From positions 1 through 64,000 of the forward strand of contig NHZP01000029.1 in the NCBI GenBank assembly GCA_003313425.1: 64,000 nt of DNA. Reading direction: 5' to 3'. Made by a program: the position numbers and the translations under genes. Below, in pieces: positions 9,239 through 21,246 of this stretch (its first letter is position 1; every line of letters starts with the position of its first letter). A model generated the notes under the pieces. That model was not told where the DNA came from. It searched no databases and saw nothing but the letters and a program-made list of their open reading frames with translations. Source of the stretch: Pseudopyrenochaeta lycopersici. Taxonomy: Eukaryota > Ascomycota > Dothideomycetes > Pleosporales > Pseudopyrenochaetaceae.

Positions 9239-10407
9239 ATTAGGAGGATCTAGGTATTAGTATATAACCCTTAGGCTATAGGAAAAATTAAGGGTAGTTA
9301 TAAGCTAATATACAACGCACTTATAAAGCTTCCTAGACCTTAGGTTAATAATCTTCTAATAGTATTATAGGCAGACAGAATTTCTACGCAGAGTTAGACT
9401 AGATATTCTCCTTATTAGTTAGTTACTAGTTAGAATCTAGTACTTCTAATTAAACTTACTCTTCTAATATAGCAGATATTGCTATTTAGATAAGTAATAT
9501 TAAGAGGCTAGTTATTAGCAGTATAAGCTATACAGCTAGATTTAAGAGATTAATTTCTTAAGGACGTAGTATTAAGAACTAAGCGCCTACGACGCGAAAA
9601 GAAGGAATATTAGGATAATTACAGGGAGATTTATTAAGAAGAAATTAAAGATAATAACTTCGTACTAATATAGGACTTAGCTAGAGATATTAATATATTA
9701 AGAGACAAGAAGCTTATAAGCAGATAGTTAGGACTATATAAAGTCTTTTATGCTAAGTAGGATAAAAGTAACTATTAACTTATAGACCTTAACAGCACGC
9801 AATTTAGAAACACTACCCTAGGATAGAGACTTAAACTGTAGGTACCTTAAGATAAAAGCGAGGTTGCTTAGGAGTATTAAGGTCGCGTAAAGCTATAGGA
9901 TCTATCGTTGTAGGATGCTGAAGCTAACTTTTTACTACCGCCTGTTTAATTTAACAACTCTTAAGATAATAAGTTTACAGTTATTAAGAATCCTAACTAA
10001 GACGCGATTTAGTTATAAGAGAAAGAGAATAATCCTCCTATAAACTTAGATTTATCTGAAGATACAACACAGCTAACTGCGCGCAGCTATCCTATTATTA
10101 TACTAAGATCTTTAACAGAGACTAAGAGATAATAATATGTTTAAATACCTAAGTTAGAAATTAATTCTAACTTAGAAGATGACCTTGCTTAAGCCTAGGG
10201 GACGGGCTTTTATCTTAAAGCAGGGGAGGGGCTGTATTTCTTTTATTAAATTTTTGTATATTTTTACACATTTAGTATTAGACACACGCAGCGCAACCTC
10301 CTAGGCATATAAAAATAAGTTAAAATTAAACAAAATATTATTTAGAGTCGCTGGGAGGTTAATCTCCTAGTTGCGCGATCGAAAATGGTGGAGAAACTAG
10401 GGTGTTG
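9239..10407. other. RIPped AT-rich sequence, unassigned
   Basis: Over 1.1 kb of TpA-rich sequence with stops in every frame. It appears to continue the pre-insertion sequence of 8200-8764 across the MITE. Some tracts read as protein when TAG/TAA are ignored, but I recognise no family. Confidence 0.55.
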
Positions 10408-13400
10408 AAGAGTCTGGCTAATTAGCAATCGCTAGGTAAGCTTAGTGAGACCTGCTGAAATCTAATTAGCTAGACAACTTAATATCTGCGCTAATAGCAG
10501 TAACGCAACCACGAGATTACAGAGCGACAATTTAAAGATGCAGAATTAATTAAAGGAGGTAGAAGATAAGATAATTAATATTTTTAAGTGTAAAGGTAAG
10601 TTAATAGCTACGTTTAGTAGTAAGATAAGACCTGCTTAGGAAACGTTCCTAAGTAGCTAACTCTTAAGAGGACCCGCTATACTAGCTAATTAGGTAACAG
10701 GAAGGAGTTAAAATAATAGTAACTTTACTTTTTACTACGTTAATAAGCCTTAGCGGGGCTTTTAAGTAAAGTTAGGGAGGGAAAGATACCCTCCACCGCT
10801 TAAACCCCCTCTAAATCTTAAGCCTGTAGTTAATCTTATAGGGCCTAAGTTTCTCTTTCTTACTTCCTGTTACTATCTATTAAAACTTTCTAAGGTAAAC
10901 ACATAAGTGCTTATTAGGTATAAACTTTAAGCGATGTCACAGCCGCCTCAGACACCCAAACAGCCTGGGAAGCGTCTACCCCCACTATTAAACCTAAATC
11001 CTTAACTAACTACGACTACAATTAAGCCTGCGCTGATAGAGATCGTGCGATTTACTAGTAAAGAAGCTATTAAAGACTATAGAACTAAGCTTAAGCGTTA
11101 TAGTAACGTTAAAGTCCCTTAGCACGCAGGGATTATAGTAGACACTTAGGTTTAAAACTTGCTGTAAGTCTCGCCTATTAAATAGAAGGGCATAGTAGAT
11201 AATTAGATAGTGGCCTTAGCAAGTTACTTTAATAAGACTTTAACCCTTATTATCGCGACTAGAGAATTTCTAAAAAGAAGACTGAGCCTAATATCGTAGT
11301 ATAGAGGTATTACTACTTTTAAGTAGTAATATCCTATACTTAAGGATATAGACACTTATAAGAAGAAGAGGAAAAAAGAGATAGAGAGCGCGTTTGCCTA
11401 TCTAGACGAACACCATCAGCATATACTAAGGCAGGTTCTTATTCCATATTCTGTTTAGGTAGTATACTTACACTCTAGCGTAACAGCAGTCTAATAGTTA
11501 CTGCGCAGGACCTTACTAGACAACCTTACTCCCTTCCTTAACATAGCTCTTTACTATTAATAATAATCTATAAGGAGGAGATAGGATAAATTTATTAATA
11601 TTACTAACTAAGAAGAAGTACGTTAGCAGATAGCTAATATGCCTGCTTAGATAAAGAAGTATTATAAGGACAGTAACGCTAAGTTGCGCAGTATTATTAA
11701 TAAGCATAAGATACCTGCCTCTAGGATTACGGCCGACAATATAGACACGCGCTCTAGGGAGGGGTATCTTAACTAGATATTCTAGACAGAGGTAATTAAA
11801 TAGTATAGAAAGTAATTATATATAGGAATAAAGCTTCCTCTAAATATAACTATTCCGCCTAAGTAGCTGCGGGAGAATTATTTTAGGTATTATAAGCAGA
11901 CTAAGTTACTTCTTCCTACTGCTAGCAATAGCAAGAATAATTCTGCGGCTAAGGTTGGCGTCTAAACGACAGCCTTAGCGATAACTGCCTCTAAACGTGC
12001 TAGAAGCTAAAGCCCCGCTACTTTATTAAATATTAGAGGGCACACGCAAGTTATTAAGCCTTCTAGTCTTAGTTATTAACGCATAAGCAAAGAATTTAGA
12101 AGCGATATCCAGAATAAGCTAGAGAAGCTAGGCGAGCCTTAAACAGACAGGCTGTCTGTTACAGCTAAAAGCATTCAAGAAATCCAGCTAGAAGAACAAC
12201 GTTTAAGAGGAAATAGGCGCACTTAATAATAAGTTAAGGCAGTAGAGGCCCTTTAAGAGAAATTCCGTCTTAGGCAGCGTTAGAGATTTCCCTCTACGCA
12301 GCCTCTCGCTCTAGATAAGATTCGCGTGAAAGACTTAGAGTTAGTAAGGTAGTTACGCGAAGAGTTAGAAATACTGCTAGTAACACTTAATAACAGTATT
12401 AACGTTTAAGACTTAATTAAAGAAGATATCTCGCTTAAAACTAGCATCGCAGTGAAATCGCGCAAGGGATGCAACTGTATAAACAAACAGTCTGCTCTAG
12501 TTAAGATAACTGCGTCGCTTACGTCTAGGAAGTTAAATAATAGTAAGCGCGTCCAGCTAATTAATACCTAGTATCGAGAGTGTGTGAATTTCAGCACTCT
12601 TAAGGATAGGCAGGGTAGTTAGGTATTCGACTATCGCAGGGTATGCTAGCAACATTACTATTACGTAGCTAGTAAGATAGGCCTACTTACTTAAAGCCTT
12701 AGCATTTCAAACACAGTTTAGCTGCTTAAGATACTATACTATTATTAGGATCGATAGGGTTAGCTTTAATCAGACCTAGTAACTTAAGTTCTGTTCTTAG
12801 CCTTGTTTTAAGGAGACTATACGCATTAAGACCTAAAGAGCTATTATTATTACCTAGTAAAAGTTTAAGTCTAAATTAACTAGGATAAAGTTGCTGAGGC
12901 TCTTAATTAGGGAGTATATATTAAAGCATTTAAGGAGTACGGTAGTATTACCTACAACGCCTTTAGCTAGATTTTTAAGGATCCTAAGCTAGTCTTAATC
13001 CTTAATTAAAGTTTTAACATGTACCTCTACTACACGCAGCTAATTGATAGCAAGAGTAACCTTAGCTGGTGTCGGGTAATGTATTATTTGTTGATACAGC
13101 AGCTTGTGCGTAGTAACGTTAAGTATTAGCTGATGTACGCAGTCTTGCGAAAAGAGCCTAACCTAATTTCTTACCCTTATTACACGAAATACACTAAGCC
13201 TAGGGATAGGACTTACTTCTGTTACATTAACTTAAACATCTCTAAGGCTGTGTACTTAGGCAGGGGCGTGGATATTATCTAAGGAAGCATCTCTTTTAAT
13301 AATAAAGATAAAGACAACTGCACGCAGATACTACGTAGCTTTTATAATATTATCTATAAGTACTAGAACTAGCGAGAAAACTTAGGACTTAAGAACTCTA

Positions 13401-14480
13401 CTAGTTACATTAAGGGATAGGACGATAAGAGGGACTGGCTAGAGAATTGCAGTGCGAAATTTCCTGACGTTGAATAGTTTAGTCAGCCTTGTAAGGCTAG
13501 TTATGTCTGTATCTCTGATCCTAGGCTGCCTTATAGATCCACTGGACCTGCAACTAAGTAACGACGAACTATCTTGCCTTAGTTTGTTAAGGTGGAAGAG
13601 GACATAACTACGATGGAGATTCCTAAGATAGGCTCCTATCAAGAGCTTGCTACTGCCTTTTAAAGCTTAACTGCCGCGCCAAAGTTACCTTCTAGACACT
13701 TAAATCACTATAGAGGCGTCAAGTGGGCCTTTCCTAGAGATGTTACACCAGTATACTCGTTAAATATTGCTAAGGCTGTGAGCTGTTAGCTAAGATAGGA
13801 CTCTCCGCTAGTTTTAGAGGAATTAACTAACTTATTCACAGATCAGCCTAACCCTAGTTTAATCCGTTAATTTATTAAGGATACTAGGAAGGCTACAGTA
13901 AAGATAATTAAAGAGTATTAGGTTATCTGCTAGTATTATAAGAAGCTTACTTTTAGGGAAGATAAAGATATTAGCGTACCTAATAGGTCGTTCTTCTTAA
14001 ATAAAGGTATAAATCTAGCTTAGGAAGCTAAGTAGTAGAAGCACGATAGGTAGGTTAAATAACGCACTGCCCTAGACAAGGTTCTTAAGGAGCTTTCTAA
14101 TAATCCTAATAGCAAGGCTGCTAGGATGCTAGACAGGAAGGAGAAACTGAGGCGTCTGTCTATCCGAAGCGTAACTGAGTCTCCACAGACTTTAACTTAT
14201 GCTGGTTTATGAGGGTCGTTATCGCAGTAACAGGCGCTAGGTCAGTATTCGCCTGGTTAGTTACCTATGGGACCTCCTCTTGTGCCTTCTCGTCCTGGGC
14301 AAGCGCAACCTGACATGAGCGCGTCAAATCTGCATGCACCGTCGCAGACTCCTCGTCGTAGCAAGAGGATTGAGGAGATTAAGAAGAAGAAGTGAGGGTG
14401 ATTTGGCTGCACTGTCGAGAGCCTAACCAATCAGTAGTCGTTAGGTGAGGCTTGACAGACTCTGATTGGCTGAGTGCCTC
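10408..14480 (+). mobile_element. Unidentified RIPped element bounded by short direct repeats
   Basis: A segment of about 65 bases at 10408-10474 recurs in direct orientation at about 14417-14480; most differences between the two are transitions. Each copy also contains its own inverted pair (GCTAATTAG/CTAATTAGC on the left, CCAATCAG/CTGATTGG on the right). Between them lies one very long frame (next entry). Direct terminal repeats around a single long gene could mark an uncommon transposon class or very short LTRs. I found no target duplication. Confidence 0.4.
10934..14395 (+). pseudogene. RIP-inactivated 1154-codon frame of unknown mobile-element protein
   Basis: The ATG at 10934 and a TGA at 14393-14395 are in the same phase, and the translation between them stays protein-like throughout. 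It is interrupted only by TAG/TAA/TGA where Gln or Trp would fit. So the gene has suffered many C-to-T/G-to-A changes but no net frameshift. The N-terminus is Pro-rich (MSQPPQTPKQPGKR); the C-terminus is a basic tail (RRSKRIEEIKKKK). Damage falls off toward the 3' end: the last 900 bases keep long readable stretches (for example RSTGPATK and HYRGVKWAFPRDV). I do not recognise the family. It shows no RT, DDE or integrase motif that I can see. Confidence 0.55.
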
Positions 14481-14828
14481 CAGGTTGTTCGAGGGATACT
14501 AGGACGATGGCATACTTGCCGGCGTCTTCAACAGTGAGGTTGAGGCGCATTTTTCTTTTGTTTTTCCTACTGTCTTTGGGAGATTTGACGATGAAGTGCG
14601 AGAGTTTATGAAGGAACCTGCATAATTACAAGGACTGCTCCTCCTGCAGAAATGCAGCCTATGCTGCCTTCCCTTTGTTCGTGGGGTAACAATTTATTTC
14701 TTTCTTTCTTTCTTTCTTTCCTTTTCCCAGTTCTCTTCTCCTCCTGCTGGTAGTTCTACTTGCGAGGAGAAGGAACGATAAGTAGGAGTTGTGAGCTCAA
14801 TAGGACTGAGCTTGAAGTAGGGGAGGTT
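14481..14828. other. Non-RIPped spacer
   Basis: Normal-composition sequence between the unidentified element and the TG...CA repeat. It includes a TTTC microsatellite (14697-14721). I see no supported gene. Confidence 0.5.
14697..14721 (+). repeat. (TTTC)n microsatellite
   Basis: About six tandem TTTC units in an otherwise non-repetitive spacer. Confidence 0.9.
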
Positions 14829-15206
14829 TGTGCCGTTGCACAGGGTACCTGGGCAATTAGGTGATGATGGGTTTCCTTTGTTAGCGAGATTTGATGATAA
14901 GACTTGGAGATGCGAGAGATCTCAACGTTATGCACCAAACGTGATGCACCATGCACCACACACCACGATAATTTACTTCAAAACTGAGATTTTGCAAAGT
15001 AGCTAGTGCATTAGCTACGTTAATTCAATGAGATTTCAGACCATTTTGTTTATTACTTTAAATTAGGCTCTATACTTACCTTTGTTTCTGGCAGACTGCA
15101 CAGGCAGGGCTGCTCCTGTTATTCACGCACGTTTGACTCCAACGTTACCTCTCATTCACAACACCAGAACTGCGGGATTGTGCCGAACCACCTTGTTAAC
15201 TCCACA
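14829..15206. repeat. Dispersed repeat, copy 1 (putative solo LTR, TGTG...CACA)
   Basis: About 378 bases starting TGTGCCGTTGCACAG and ending CTCCACA. A second copy lies at 46034-46390 with the same start and end after allowing for transitions. TG...CA ends and non-coding content suggest an LTR. Flanks show no matching 5-bp duplication, so this could be one LTR of a rearranged element. It abuts a Tc1-like element whose 5' part is missing, so the junction may be an insertion or deletion point. This copy is only lightly mutated. Confidence 0.55.
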
Positions 15207-16176
15207 CTGTAAGCTCCTTAAAGAGGCTAGCATGTAGGTAGCTAATAAAGCTACCCCCTCTATATTAAAGAAGACTATTTAACGTACCCTTCTTAAAGCT
15301 AGATTATATAAGTTTAGAGTAAAGCGCAGACTAAAAATTAATAGAGCTATAGTAATTTTACGTCTTAAGTTTACTGTAGATTAGCATAGCTTTAATTAGC
15401 AGAGGATAGTCTTTAGGTTCAGCAATAAGTGCTTAATCGCCTAAGGCTCTAGCTACAATACACTATAGGTATAGCAATTACCTAATAAGAAATAGAGGCA
15501 TAAGATAATAGATGAGGTTACTACTGCTCGCTAATCTGCTCACATGGTGTGGGCGTTAATATAGATAACTGCAGGGGGTTATATTGGGCGTAGTCCTCTA
15601 GTAATTATAACCCGCGATCTATCAGCACGACGTAAAGGCTATAGCGCGTAGAGTTATACTTAGGCCCTTAAGGAAGGCCTATTACCTTAATATAGAGCTA
15701 GCGAGAGGTTTATACAGGATAACTTACGTATCTATACTACTGCTCTCTTAAAGGAGTAGTTAGAGGTTCACAGCGTATAGACAGTTAACTTCTTACTATA
15801 TTCTCTAGACCTTAACCTAATTAAACATCTCTAGTAGGTACTTAAACAGAAGGTTTATAAGCTCTACCCTAAGTTTAATTATATAGGAGAATCTGAAGAT
15901 AACTAGGATTGCTTTAAAATAGGGTTATTAGAGGCGTAGGCAGCTATCCCTGACTTACTAATCCGCAAGCTAATTACTAGCATGCTACACCGCCTTAACG
16001 CTGTAAGACTTGCACAGGGCTACTAGACTAAATATTAAGTGTATTACAATTAATTTACGCTAAAAATTGTCTAGTTTAGTGTATCCTATGTGATGTTATA
16101 GTGCTTTGAAGTTAAGGGTTTGAGTGGTGATGGGGACGCTAACCTCCTTGGCGAACAGACTTTTGTCCTGTGACTG
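15207..16176 (+). mobile_element. Tc1-like transposon, copy 1, 5'-truncated, RIPped
   Basis: The right part of a Tc1/mariner-type transposase gene with stops at Gln/Trp positions. The third catalytic block is visible at about 15803-15838 (LDLN-x-IKHL, the degraded DLNPIEHLW block). The right end has the inverted-repeat sequence GACTTTTGTCCTGTGACTG followed by TA. Compared with copy 2 (19155-27526), the helix-turn-helix part is missing, replaced by the TG...CA repeat on the left. Confidence 0.75.
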
Positions 16177-17211
16177 TATAAGCTCCTTTACTACTCTATT
16201 ATTAATACTCTTATAATATTACTTATATAGAACTTTGGTTATTATAGTAAATAGTCTGTGTGTAATGTGCTAGACACAGCTTATAGTCTGTGTGTAACGT
16301 GCTAGACATAGTGCATAGTCTGTGTGTGACGTGCCGGACACAGCAGCGAGATATTCTAACCTTAATTACTGCTCTCCTGCACGCTTATTTGCTCCTTCCT
16401 AGCTATAAGAGACGTGCCTGCTACGGCGCCGTGGCAGACACAAGATAACACCAGGGGGTTAGGACTACATTAACCATAATCCCGCCGCTCAGAACGGCTT
16501 CAACCCAGCTTGGAATATCCTCTCTCCTATCTGGGGCTCGCAAAATATTACGCCCCTGCGCACAGCGCTCAAGTCCCCGCAAAGCTGGGTAAACTATCGG
16601 ACCAGTGGGTTTGGCGAAGTAGTGGATCGGTTTTGATGGGAGGGTGGTTGTATTGTTAAGCATGTAAGTTAACGATTTTCCTGCCCGAGCCAGGCAATCA
16701 TGTTCAAAATAGCATGGATAATATGGACATGCTAATCATGAATGACAGTGGGGTCAAGGAGAACGTTTCCAACAACGACGGTCTTGAGCTCCAATGCATG
16801 CAAGGCTTGAAGAGGCGGCTAGGCCAGAGAGGTTGCCAAAATGCTGATACGAAGAGACACATGATGTATTAATTCAAGCTTGAGAATGGAAATATACCAG
16901 CCACTATAATTGCAATCTGGAACGAGAGACTTTATCCAGACCAATCCTCGACGCCAGTCAATGAGACTGATGAAATACTGACATTGACTGAGCGACTGAA
17001 GCCCCATACATATTTGCTCTTTTAACAGTTAACCCCGTAACAACTATATCCACACATCTATTCTAAGATTGTAAGATAGCTCCTTCCACTAAGGCCATAC
17101 AACCTTTCGAAGTGCTTGCCTATATTACGTCAACGTTGACGTACAGGTATTTTAGGCTTAGTGTCTGATTGGGAACAAGTTCCATTGTTTCCCAATGGTT
17201 TATTACAACGA
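16177..17211. other. Intergenic stretch at edge of gene island
   Basis: The first 170 bases are AT-rich and hold the 32-bp tandem repeat. From about 16350 the composition is normal. Two short minus frames (16421-16663, 16819-17007) have no supporting start or family and are left unannotated. Confidence 0.45.
16251..16346. repeat. Three tandem 32-bp repeats
   Basis: Units start at 16251, 16283 and 16315, each ATAGTCTGTGTGTAAYGTGC followed by YRGACAYAG. Differences are transitions: the third unit keeps GACGTGCCGG, where the first has AATGTGCTAG. That means C-to-T/G-to-A decay is strongest in the unit nearest the RIPped DNA. Confidence 0.85.
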
Positions 17212-17946
17212 CTAGACATCGATGACAGCCTTGTTCTTGCCCTTTCCCTGAGCCCCGCCCTCTGGACGGATTTGCTCCTCCGATGCCATCACATCCACAT
17301 AAGGAACGGCATCTTCCTCCAGGTACAACTCTCCACGCAACAAGCTGTAACCTTTAGGGCCGTTGCTAGTTTGTTGAGTTTGAGGAGTGCTGGAAATAAA
17401 GTTGTTGTGGCAATTAGGGCACTCATGCATTGTGCTGCTGGACATTGCTAACCACACTGAATGCGTGTTGTATATGAAGAAGTATAGGTGAGTAAACCTT
17501 TGGTTGTTATTTTATGCGCGCGGCTCTGAAATTCAAGAGGCAGCGGATACGTACATGTTAATGATCATAGGAGCGGTTAGATAGCCAACCAGTAAACCGA
17601 ATCCTGGTTGAGCAAGACGCCTAATCTCAACTATCCAGATAGGCAGTAGTATGGAAAGATAAGCCACACCTGCGAAAGCATCTAGGAGGGCTAATCGAGC
17701 TCCCGGAGTGCTTCCATGCTTTCGGTGGTGGTGTAGACTTGCGACGCAGGCAAAGGCGGTTAATGCTAACGGGATGTACCCGAAACAGAACGCAGTTACT
17801 GGGCGTTCCCCGCTCCAATAGTAGTTTTGTTTCTCCCATTGTATGGAGAGAACGGTAGTGGCGATGAGGAGAGGAGTGGCGAGAGCGGTGGTGAGGAGCA
17901 TGAGAATACGGAGAGGTCGCTCCACACCCATGCTGAAGTGGCTCAT
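17212..17946 (-). CDS. Four-helix membrane protein, one intron
   Basis: Exon 1 (17946-17555) encodes about 130 residues with four hydrophobic segments near residues 12-33, 49-68, 85-105 and 113-130. The small loops contain HHHRKH and WIVEIRR, like the many small fungal four-TM proteins of unknown role. A GTACGT donor at 17554 follows ..TAPMIINM. A downstream minus frame (about 17437-17212) gives MHECPNCHNNF, a CxxC cytoplasmic tail with YSLLRGELYLEEDA and a closing GKGKNKAVIDV. The acceptor at 17438 keeps frame (intron 117 nt), but one a codon later would also do. Exon 2 is inferred from splice signals and the tail-like content. The gene sits alone in about 2.3 kb of normal DNA between RIPped blocks and shows no RIP damage. 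Confidence 0.65.
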
Positions 17947-18655
17947 CGTGTGTTAAAGTCGCGCTTGATCCAAATTGGTGGCTGCAGACACCTGAGTTTG
18001 CAGGTACAGTATTACGGACATTAGTGGGGATTGAAGCCTGATAAGCCTAAATATCACGTTCGAAGGATTCGCGGAATCCCCAAGGCAACAACAAAAACAT
18101 GGCCAAGGCGCTGCTGCATCGGGGCCGCGTATGTGCATGCAACGCCAGAAAGTGTCGTAAACAAATAGACCATACAGCAATCTGCATTCTGACACCAATA
18201 CCCCGCAACCCTAAGCCTAATCGGGAGTTTCTGACCCAGAAAGTGGGAGCCTAGCGAAAAGAGTTGTGTGAAGGAGGTGGCTATGCCAAAATTGGATGAT
18301 GCGTATGGAGCAGGCCTTGCTTGGCAAACTCGGCGTCCTGCAAGGCATACTTCTAACAGTGGGATTGATGGTTTGATGTCTTGCCTAAGTACTGCAGTCA
18401 CGCATTCTGCATAGGATGGACTCACACTAGAACACGTCGCCAAACCTTACGCACCGGAAGTCGGTGTTCAGAATTTATTAAGCAACTATTTTAAATTAAC
18501 ATGTGTGTGTATATTTTGAAGTCATTCCAGTTTTCCAACCGCCATTTACCTCGACTCTTCAGCATTGAGGAAGGAAAGCAAGAGCAACTTGATGTTCGGC
18601 ATAATGCTAGTAACTCCGCGCTCACATGATAATAAATATTCCGTCGCGTGCTCTC
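17947..18655. promoter_or_regulatory. Upstream region of the membrane-protein gene
   Basis: About 700 bases of normal composition. A minus frame at 18054-18443 reads as a random shadow and is not annotated. No clear TATA box is seen. RIPped DNA begins at about 18656. Confidence 0.35.
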
Positions 18656-19154
18656 AATAAGTGCATGACGTAGTGGCCTACTTTTTTTTAGACAGCTCTA
18701 GAATAGGTAGATTAGCTACTTGTTTAAAAGTTCCTTCTTAGTAAGAGCTCCAGGAGCTTATTCAAGGAAGAGTAGTAGTTATAAAGATATAGGAGGAGGT
18801 ATAGATAACTAATAAAGAGGCTAAGCCTCTAAACTAACTAATAACGCTAAAGTTACGTAATGCTAGAAAACCTACGCTAAGGCAGACTATATCCTATAAG
18901 ACAGAGATAAACCTAGAAACGTAGAGGAGGCCTTATAGGAATCCTATAAGATAATTATGTATATAGACTCGCATAATATTACCCCTATAGTATAGTGTAA
19001 TTAACTTCAGACAATCTACAAGTATACTACTATTTATACTTTCTATATTCAAACCCTTACCTTAGTACTGCCTATCTACAGAATACTCTAAAGACCTACT
19101 AGTTAACACCAGTTGCTTTATATTGTAACCACTTGATTAGATCTTTAACATCGC
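18656..19154. other. RIPped AT-rich sequence, unassigned
   Basis: TpA-rich sequence with no frame. It may hold the left end of the Tc1 copy that follows, but I could not find its left inverted repeat. Confidence 0.5.
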
Positions 19155-20044
19155 GTCGCGCACGTGCCAGAACAACAACACGCGAACGCGCAGAACCACT
19201 GCTTCTCTAACTTAAGATAACTACATTAAAAGAAGAGCTTTTAGTATAGAAATTAGTAATAATTAAATATAAGGAGGTAAACTATTAGAAAGCTAGCGTA
19301 ATTATATTCTAGCCTAGAAAAAAGTAGGTATATAGACTAAGGAAATTACAGAGACTCTTAGCTATTCGCAACGCTGCGTTTAAAAGATAATATAATAATA
19401 AGAGGCTACTATTAGTTATACCTCGCGCCCTTAGATAGGCTATCTACCTATTTTAACTAGGCGTAATTATTATAAGCTACTTTACCTTACTAGAAAGTTC
19501 CTAAAAATTAAGTACTATAAGCTCCTTAAAGAAGCTAAGATATAAGTATCTAATAAAGCTACCCTCTATATATTAAAGAAAACTATTTAACTTACTCTCT
19601 TTAAAGCTAGATTATATAAGTTTAAAGTAAAGCGTAAACTAAAAATTAATAGAGCTATAGTAATTTTATATCTTAAGTTTACTATAGATTAGTATAGCTT
19701 TAATTAATAGAGGATAGTCTTTAAGTTTAGTAATAAGTACTTAATTACCTAAGGCTCTAGCTATAATATACTATAAGTATAGTAATTACTTAATAAGAAA
19801 TAAAGGTATAAAATAATAAATATGGTTACTACTACTTACTAATCTACTTATATAGTATAGGCGTTAATATAGATAGCTATAGGAGGTTATATTAGGCGTA
19901 GTCCTCTAGTATTTATAACCTATAATCTATTAGTATAATATAAAGGCTATAGCGCGTAAAGTTAAACTTAGGCTCTAAAGGAAGGCCTATTACCTTAATA
20001 TAGAGCTAGTAAGAGGTTTATATAGAATAACTTACGTATCTATA
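19155..20044 (+). mobile_element. Tc1-like transposon, copy 2, left part (split by gypsy insertion)
   Basis: The N-terminal transposase region is readable through stops: an Arg/Thr-rich start, then helix-turn-helix-like text (KEITETLSYSQRCVQKI after reading TAG as Gln) and an RPQIGYLP-type linker. It ends at CTATA (20040-20044), where a gypsy element enters. The rest of the gene resumes at 27082. The left terminal inverted repeat was not found, so the start is approximate. Confidence 0.7.
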
Positions 20045-20434
20045 TGTTACGATCCTGCTGGAACCCTGTCCCAGTGGCCCCAACTGGACCTCACAAGTAT
20101 TGGACTAACAACCGAAGTCACGTGACGTGCTCAGTTGATCAGTCTGATCAGTGACACTGAGCACACCGAGCACACTAAGTAACATGCATAACTCCTATGT
20201 ATATATATTACTGCAATAAACCCTTATAGCTTATTATGTTTAACTTAATATTATACTCTATAGTATAGTAATAGTAATACTAATTATTCTTAACCCTTAG
20301 TACTCTTTACAGAAGCGCCCTCTTACTGTCTTAGTATTAAACCCCCCTTCTATCTAGTCTCTTACTCTATCCTAGAGAACTAACCTTATAATCTTATTAG
20401 TTATCCTTACTAATAGCTTTTAAGATTCTTTATA
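20045..20434 (+). repeat. 5' LTR of gypsy element 1
   Basis: 390 bases, TGTTACGATCC at the start, ending in a mutated TTTATA. It contains a TCACGTGAC E-box-type palindrome (20118-20126). Next to it is a long inverted pair GTGCTCAG...CTGAGCAC with a TGATCA-rich loop (about 20126-20165), capable of a hairpin. Confidence 0.92.
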
Positions 20435-21246
20435 CTTTAAACACCTTTAAGATAAGTAATACTAAGATAGAAAACACGAACTACTACACTACTAGGCTAG
20501 GTAATGCTGTCGCTAAACTAGACCTCTTCTATAGGGATTACTTTAAGCTTAAAGAATAGTTACTCTAGTTTAACCTCTTCTTTAAGTTTAATGCAACTAC
20601 TATAGATAATAATAATTAAGCAGTACTTATATTAAGCTATATAAGAGGCGAAGCCGCTAAATAGGTAAAACCCTACCTAGTTAAGTACATAGGTGAAGGC
20701 AAGAAAACTTAAGAACTAATTACTATGTTTAAAGAGACAGGTAGATTTAAGGCATGCATACGTTAAGCGTTCGGACTCCTGAATAAGGCAACTATTGCAG
20801 AACATAAGGTCTAAAACATGCGATAAACCTAATCTGTAGCTAACTATACTAACGAATTTCTAGGTTACGCTAGGTAAACTAGCTAGAATAATAATACCTT
20901 AAAAACTATGTATAAACAAGGCCTAAAGGCAGACGTCTAGACTAAACTTATGCGCACAGGCACAAAGATTATAACACTAGACGACCTAATTAATAAGACT
21001 ATCTAACTAGATGTAGAGCTCTATAAGCTTTGCGTGCGACTCGCAGGATAATAACCTAGAAAAATAAAAGAAGATAAAAAACTGTAAAAGGATTACCGTA
21101 ACAGGTCTAACAGTAGTTGCCTGCGTTACTAACAGCAGCCCTAAGGGGTCCTAAGGTACTATACGTCTGGAAGATCTAAGGTAATATATCTAGATAACCT
21201 TAATAGAGGAAAGTTAGGTAGGGGAGGAAAGAAGAAAGATATAACT

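Noticed and set aside
11516..11707. Minus frame of 63 codons in RIPped DNA
   Set aside because: It is antisense to the long degenerate plus frame and consists of AT-rich codons.
16421..17007. Two short minus frames between the tandem repeat and the membrane-protein gene
   Set aside because: No start context, splice signals or homology cue; length is within chance for this composition.
18054..18443. 129-codon minus frame upstream of the membrane-protein gene
   Set aside because: Overlapping frames on both strands, no family resemblance and an unlikely Cys/Ser-rich composition.
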